Below the pieces are notes generated by a model, which was not told the origin of the DNA, did not search any database, and saw nothing but the letters and a program-made list of their open reading frames with translations. Below are positions 58,988 through 64,000 of a stretch of DNA of 64,000 bases, piece after piece; the stretch's first letter is position 1; the number at the start of each line of letters is the position of its first letter. This DNA comes from Chondrosia reniformis. Taxonomy: Eukaryota; Porifera; Demospongiae; Chondrillida; Chondrillidae. The stretch spans positions 4,582,501 to 4,646,500 of the forward strand of contig OX359193.1 of assembly GCA_947172415.1 (NCBI GenBank). The letters are read 5' to 3'. The translations under genes were made by a program, and so were the position numbers.

Positions 58988-59623
58988 GTGTCAGCTATAT
59001 CTTCAGCTGCTTTTATCAAAGAAACCAAGCTCAAGAACCTAAATATATCTATCACATCATTTACCATAGAATGCTACAAGCACAGTGAGAGTTGGTACAA
59101 TACCTGCAATCATGCCAAAATGCTATCTAAAGGAGGTAGACCCAAAAAATACAAGCCTCCTCAATGCCAAGATGACCTAGTATCACCTTCACAATTGGTG
59201 TGCCATCTTAATGCCATAGCTCCATCATCACTTGCCGGTAGAAGCATTGATCCCTCAGTATGCAAGAGTACAACAAAAGGTGTTTGTATAGAGGATATTA
59301 TCTGCCCTGTTTGCAGATGTATTTTAGGCAGACCCATTCAAACAAAATGTGGGCATGTGGTTTGCATGGGGAGCTGCATTAGGTGGCTTCAAACTGGCAC
59401 AAAGACAATGCCCAGCTGTCCTGTGTGTCCAGATGTACTTTTGTCTGTTGATGACATAAAGCCTCCAATTCCATTCCTCACAAGTACCCTCAAGTTGATT
59501 CCAGTTCCTTGTAGCTGTTGCCACATGGACATCTACCTGGAAACTGTTAACACCCATAAGTGTCAGCAAACACCAGTATCAGTCCCTGCAAAGCCAAAAA
59601 CACTATCGGCTATTGTGAATTGA
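58988..59623 (+). pseudogene. RING exon similar to the RAG1 N-terminal RING
   Basis: About 211 residues, open from an AG acceptor near 58993; the first in-frame ATG is near 59120, so it is probably an internal exon. After a GRPKK basic patch comes CPVCRCIL (Cys at residue 106), QTKCGHVVC, CIRWLQ and SCPVC, a C3HC4 RING, then the spacing ...DDIKPPIPFLTSTLKLIPVPCSCC... NTHKC, which matches the layout of the RAG1 RING plus first zinc finger. Similar RAG1-like RING proteins without the RAG1 core are known in molluscs and cnidarians. DUF6589 exons follow downstream, and a Gypsy fragment lies between. Confidence 0.6.
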
Positions 59624-59625
59624 TG

Positions 59626-59798
59626 GGGATTCGCAAGCTCAACACCACTGCCTATCATCCCCAATGTAATGGGATGGTAGAGAGATTTAATCGGACTCTG
59701 AAGAGTATGCTTTGAGCACATGCCGCACAATTTGAAAACCAGTGGGATCAATTTCTTCCAGGTGTCCTATTTGCGTTTCGTAAAATGCCTCATAAGAG
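59626..59798 (+). mobile_element. Gypsy-type LTR retrotransposon fossil, integrase core part
   Basis: Resembles the end of the integrase catalytic core (KLNTTAYHPQCNGMVERFNR, then LPGVLFAFR). Only about 170 bp; no LTRs seen. It separates the RING exon from the DUF6589 exons. Broken and old. Confidence 0.65.
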
Positions 59799-60963
59799 CA
59801 CCTGAAGACCACCGTAGAGGTCTTGTCCCAATAATTGCTGATTGGCATGCTAAGGAGACTCTACTACAGGTGCGTATTTATTAATTGCTGTGTATATGCA
59901 CCAATGTATATATATATGCTTCAAACAGCATGTAGTATATATCAAGCTTGTAAAATCTGACATGCATGTCTTCACTGTAAATTGTACAGTGTATTTAGGG
60001 AAGCTGTACAGCAAGGGATCTAGTGCAGACAAATGCATACTCTTCCAATTGAGGAACTTGCTTGGTCGAACCCTGGTATCTAGAGGTTAAAGCTAATGTT
60101 TTTGTTGCTGAAGATCTAGCAGAAGTTGTTACCCAGGGCCATGTCCTTGCCGCTGATATGACTATTCAGAAAATCACCCTGCTGGAGGACCTGTTCTTGA
60201 CTGAAGGCGAACACATGACCTCATTGTGTCAACGCATTGTCGATACCTTTCTGACACCCATTTTCTTTGGAGTAGAAGAGCTGCCCGGTGATCATGTCGC
60301 ACTATATACAAGGGATCTCATGCTCATGGGCTTGCTTTGGTACAGTTTTAAGGATGTAATCAGTGAAGCAGATGGGCCAGCAGTGATGAGTTACTGGAAA
60401 GTTATGACTCTGATATTCAGGCTCACCAATTATAGAAAGTCAGAGTGCAAGGCATATCTTTGAACTTATATGCATGTTGCCACAACATGGCAGTTACTAT
60501 ATTGTTCTTCTGCACGTGTAGGTATGCATTTGAAGGCAATGATCTCAGCATGCAGCTCCACTATATGTTGTCAGACCGTTTGAAAAATCAGTTGATATGG
60601 GGCAGATTTGTCAACACAAAAGGACGAAAGGGTTGCAACATTCCATGTGATGTGTTCATGGAACACTTGAATTGCTGAGCAGCATGTACTTTTCATTCTA
60701 ATTTATATACATCTAGTTATATCCTATTCTGTAAATTAAAACATACATATCTACTTATGTACAGCCATCTCAAGGACTTTGTCCATGGACAATTAGCCAC
60801 CAAAGCAGAGACATCTCTTGATTGCCTCTCAAGGTGTATTGATTACTTGATGGAACTGCAACAGAATTTTGACAAAGGGCAGACAAAAGCCAAATTCCTT
60901 TCTGATCATCATGTAAAACCAAAGCAGGTTTCATCGATTCAAACTACTTCTTCACAAAGTTAA
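59799..60963 (+). pseudogene. DUF6589-type gene remnant 2, downstream of the RING exon
   Basis: Parts in order: RGLVPIIADWHAKETLLQ (59815-59869, ending at a GTGCGT donor); a long exon with VDTFLTPIFF, ALYTRDLMLMGLLWYSFKD and SYWKVMTLIFRLTNYRKSE (60080-60463); QLIWGRFVNTKGRKGCNIPCD with MEHLNC (60523-60678); and a 3' exon (60757-60963). The W-x-RFVNTxG-x-GxNIPCDxxMEHLN signature is the one I associate with the DUF6589 C-terminus. The N-terminal half seen in remnant 1 (GDQ-T-ARxRGAQ) is missing here, where the Gypsy fragment lies. Probably one RING-DUF6589 gene, now broken. Confidence 0.6.
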
Positions 60964-60998
60964 CAAGGATAAAATACTTGCATGGATAGACAGTACTA

Positions 60999-61500
60999 CT
61001 AAGCATATACTGCATAATCAATAAAGAACTTGTTTTTGTAAATTGAGTCATTGTATTTACCACACTTATATGCTTTAAAACACACATCACAATATGAACA
61101 CCAAGGGTTATTACTTTCAGCATTTTCTCCTTTTAAGAATTTCTTGTAAATGCTAAGTCTCCTACACTTTGTTAAGTTGCTCACATAGGACTTTATCTTG
61201 TCACTTCCATGACGATTGTATTTTGCAGGCTTTTGCTGCAGAGTTGTTCCTTCCAACTCGGCCAATCTCTTGTGCATAGTCCTCAATGTCAGTTGAGGGA
61301 CCCATATGAATAACTTAAGGTATGTCCAAGCAATAGTGGCAACTACAACTGTTAATGATGATGACTCCTTTTGGAAGGCCTCAATAATCTGTTCCTTCAT
61401 TGTTGTTGTGGATGCCCTTGTAGAGATTTTACAAAAATGATAACCAGGAAGTAATGGTGCTCCCCGAGGATAAGCAAAGGCTTCTCTTAGGAAGAGCTTG
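60999..61500 (-). pseudogene. RecQ-like DNA helicase remnant 2, C-terminal part
   Basis: Minus strand. ISTRASTTTMKEQIIEAFQK and LTVVVATIAW match motif V, and in a neighbouring frame GPSTDIEDYAQEIGRVGRNN matches motif VI, followed by LTKCRRLSIYKKFL and SSYCDVC-like Cys pairs (WCSYCDVC). At least two frame changes break it. It is more diverged from remnant 1 than expected for a recent copy. Its 5' side is cut by the Tc1-type element at 61547. Confidence 0.65.
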
Positions 61501-61680
61501 AGGTATGTATATATAGTACCACATCTACATATATAAAATGCAAGTACGGTAGGGCTGGAAAAAATCTTTACATTCCTGGGCGAACTTCGAAAAACTTCGC
61601 AAGCGCTTTGAAAATCTTCAGGAGCACTTCGAAAAACTTCGCAACTTCTCAAAGCTCGTAAATTTGGTAAAGCTTTGAAA

Positions 61681-62785
61681 CTTCAAATCAATATGCTTAT
61701 TACAAATTTCCTATATAAACACTTCGTTGAAGTTATTCGAAGTAATATAGTTCGAGGTGCGAAACTAAAGCTCATTTTAGTCGACGATCGTTGAATTAGT
61801 GAAAGGTTATTGCTATGCCTACTTGGAGACAGCTGGAAGGCTACAATCAACTCAGAATGAAGGTATATATACGTAAATAATCAGGGAGTACGGTAGTACT
61901 CCCTATGTAGGGATGACACGGGTTTTTTTGTTTTCCCCATACATCGGTATAGGAGCAAAATCCCGAAATAGGCCGAAAATCGACAAAACAAGGCTATGTA
62001 TAGCTAAATATACCTTATACATACTCTAAATAGACCTTAAAGGCAAGTGAATATGTCCCGCTGGCGAAATAATAAACTTTAAAAATTCCAATTTTCGTCT
62101 TCTTCTTCATCTTCTTCGCTCGCTATAACTAAAAAGGAAACAAGTTTTCGGACTACTTCTAAAGCGATAATACTCTAAATTTTCCGCGCTGTATTCTTTT
62201 GTAGAAGCGAGAGTGATTACTTTATTATTGAGCATGACGGTTTTCATGGCCCCAGAGTCAAGGCCTCAAGCAAGGGTGTTGTATGATTCATGCATAGCTA
62301 ATACTTCACTATGTAACATCCCTTTCTTGTTTCTGTGCTTTTTGTGCCATCCCTACATCTTCACGATTTTTGTAGAAATTTTTTATTGTTCTCTATATAT
62401 TTAGTATGTATGTGCGTATACGATAAATCTCAAGTTTGTGCTTCAACAATCGTATCTATTTTCCTGTAGAAGAGACATGTTATTATCTAATCTTTTGGAA
62501 AGAGGGAAATACCATATTAATCGTAATAGAATCTGACATTGTAGAGCCAGGATCAGATTGTAAAAGGTTAATGGGGAAAAGGGATACTAAACAGCCAACT
62601 AATTGACAAAGGTTAAATGATGGAAGTGACATGAAGAGAAAAAAGCTTCCTAAAGACAGGAAGTAAGTCACAGCCAGAAAAGATCAAGAACACCACTTAG
62701 AGAGAGGAATGGTCTCATGATGAGTACCCCTGAGAGAAATAGAAACAAATATCAAGAAGAGCAAAAAATATAAGTACACAAGAAA
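61681..62785. other. Interior of the Tc1-type element, no gene seen
   Basis: AT-rich sequence with short frames only (62213-62404 plus, 62483-62671 minus). No transposase core or cargo gene recognised. Confidence 0.4.
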
Positions 62786-62891
62786 GTGGCTTGGACAAGA
62801 CCACCAGTAAAGATCTTAAGTATGACAAAGCAGCCAAAGACTACTGAAAAGGTTCTTGTCAATGAGTCAAATGACAAAGAAATAGAAGAAG

Positions 62892-63009
62892 CTAATGACT
62901 CTGAGGTGACTACAGAAATAGAGGACAGACATCAAGAAATAGTCAAAGCTAATGACGCTGAAGTGACTACAGAAATAGAGGACAGACATCAAGAAATAGT
63001 GGAAGCTAA
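62892..63009 (+). repeat. Two copies of a 57-bp in-frame repeat
   Basis: Each copy codes ANDSEVTTEIEDRHQEIVK (the second with Ala for Ser). They lie in an open frame of 75 residues (62786-63013), Glu-rich and helix-like, with no known relative. Confidence 0.6.
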
Positions 63010-63209
63010 TTAGATCACTACAGAAATGGAAGATAGACATCAAGAAAGCGAGAAATAAAAAATATACAAGCTCCAAGTTTTAGCATTGATGTCCTCTGAT
63101 CGTCTGGTAATAGGCACTGCCTCGCCGAGTCGAACGTAGTTCCCTTTGACATTTGCAGAGAGCTGATTTTCCTATTTTCTAGATAGCATCTTCTATAATT
63201 CATTGATTG

Positions 63210-63515
63210 TCATTCATCATCTTCTTCCATTCTTGAATCAACCTTTTCCGTGATTTCTTTAGTTATTATAGATTTTCTTCCAGAGCCTTCCCTGCTGGAA
63301 ATCGAATTAGTTGCTTCATACTTTTTCAGGAAATCCCAAACACCTTGCCTAGTAACCAGCAGATTTTCATCGTGCAATAGCTTTGCTGGAGTTGTCACTT
63401 GAAAGCCTTCTCTCCACAGTGAAACGATTCTTTGACGTTTATAGGTACTATACTTGGACATCACACTTAGTCTTTTATTAAAATTCAATTCACTTATGGA
63501 TAAGGTATTATACAA
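63210..63515 (-). pseudogene. Tc1-type transposase, DNA-binding half
   Basis: 101 residues: YKRQRIVSLWREGF, LLVTRQGVWDFLKKYEAT, SISSREGSGRKSIITKEI and a final MEEDDE. This is the paired helix-turn-helix of Tc1-like transposases, with the GSGR linker (GRPR-like hook) between helices. It ends just before the expected start of the catalytic domain, so it cannot cut DNA by itself. Confidence 0.7.
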
Positions 63516-63704
63516 GCCATTAATTGTTAAGTATGCCTTTTGCGTAAGAATGTAGGCACATCGAACTTCGGAGGAAGCTTCGTAGCTTCACAACTTCGTA
63601 CCACTTCAAAATACTTCATAACAGCTTCAAAAAACTTCGCAAACACTTTGAAAAACTTTGCAAACTTCAAACTTCGTACATCAAGATTTTTTCCGGCCAT
63701 ACCG

Positions 63705-64000
63705 TGTGTATATAGTCTAAGAGATTAGTTATTCCATTTAGCAAGCAATGTATTCATATATAAGGCCAACCCCATTGCTGAAGTCTATATAGGCTATACC
63801 GTCTTCTTCTATAAACAAAAACTATCCTATACAATGGATTTTTAGCATGTGTTTCATAAAAGAAATAGGTATATACGTACCTGTATTTATACCATATATG
63901 CGCATACACTATATAATATCAAGCCCACACATTATACATTGCACATGCATGCTTATATAACTTTCTTTCTACAAAAGACCAGAGTCTTGATAAACCGAGT
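63705..64000. other. Right end of window, no gene seen
   Basis: AT-rich, with TATATA runs and no coding signal. Confidence 0.4.

Larger units (their letters stand above)
61547..63704. mobile_element. Tc1/mariner-type element with 22-bp inverted ends
   Basis: CGGTAGGGCTGGAAAAAATC (from 61547) is mirrored at 63683-63704 with two mismatches in 22. Next to both ends are arrays of CTTCGAAAAACTTCGCAA-like repeats (61570-61680, 63560-63670). Inside, on the minus strand, is the N-terminal part of a Tc1-type transposase (63210-63515); the DDE catalytic core is not seen. TA is present just left of the element but the right flank reads TG, so the target duplication is not clear. Probably a deleted, non-autonomous copy of 2.2 kb. 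Confidence 0.6.

Overview
The window looks like AT-rich invertebrate DNA, most likely from a sponge. The pointers are introns of about 85-125 bp with good GT-AG signals, a leucine-rich 2A peptide of the style seen in poriferan and echinoderm genes, and a mix of Helitron, RTE-like LINE, permuted Penelope-like, RecQ-like and DUF6589-type genes. The organism is an inference. I see no bacterial operons, tRNA, rRNA or CRISPR.

Bases 1-42134 are a head-to-tail tandem array. Units 1 and 2 are 11,965 bp each and unit 3 is 17,346 bp. Comparing the internal junctions with the right flank puts the real joins after 858, 12823 and 24788, so the window opens inside an earlier unit (1-858). Each unit holds, left to right: antisense exon debris, a predicted first exon, a 31-bp minisatellite in a 2.4-kb intron, a Helitron gene, part of an antisense multi-exon pseudogene, a piggyBac-type MITE (TTAA ends) and a hairpin-ended dispersed repeat.

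The Helitron gene has an N-terminal module ending in a 2A motif (GDVEVNPGP), then an in-frame TAG, then a 1630-residue RepHel protein with 23-residue charged repeats, Cys-rich region, HUH and two-Tyr Rep, and PIF1-like helicase. The helicase end lies in another frame and, in unit 3 only, continues into an OTU cysteine protease domain. Units 1 and 2 share one 5,381-bp deletion that removes the OTU domain and most of the antisense pseudogene. The coding breaks are shared by all three units, so the array seems to have grown after the element died.

Bases 42135-64000 are a transposon graveyard: Gypsy integrase fossils (about 43.8-44.3 kb and 59.6-59.8 kb); a nearly full-length RTE-like LINE on the minus strand (44.8-47.9 kb); a protease-like fragment (48.9 kb); a minus-strand Naiad-type Penelope-like element with N-terminal GIY-YIG, itself interrupted by a classical Penelope fragment (50.3-53.7 kb); a second, deleted Naiad copy on the plus strand (57.1-58.0 kb) lying against a RecQ-like helicase pseudogene (55.5-57.1 kb); two DUF6589-type gene remnants (54.0-55.3 kb and 59.8-61.0 kb), the second with a RAG1-like RING exon upstream (59.0-59.6 kb); a second RecQ-like remnant (61.0-61.5 kb); and a 2.2-kb Tc1/mariner-type element with 22-bp inverted ends (61.5-63.7 kb).

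All domain calls come from reading motifs by eye; no database search was run. The most distinctive item is the 2A module joined to a Helitron RepHel with a C-terminal OTU, kept in a nearly identical tandem array.
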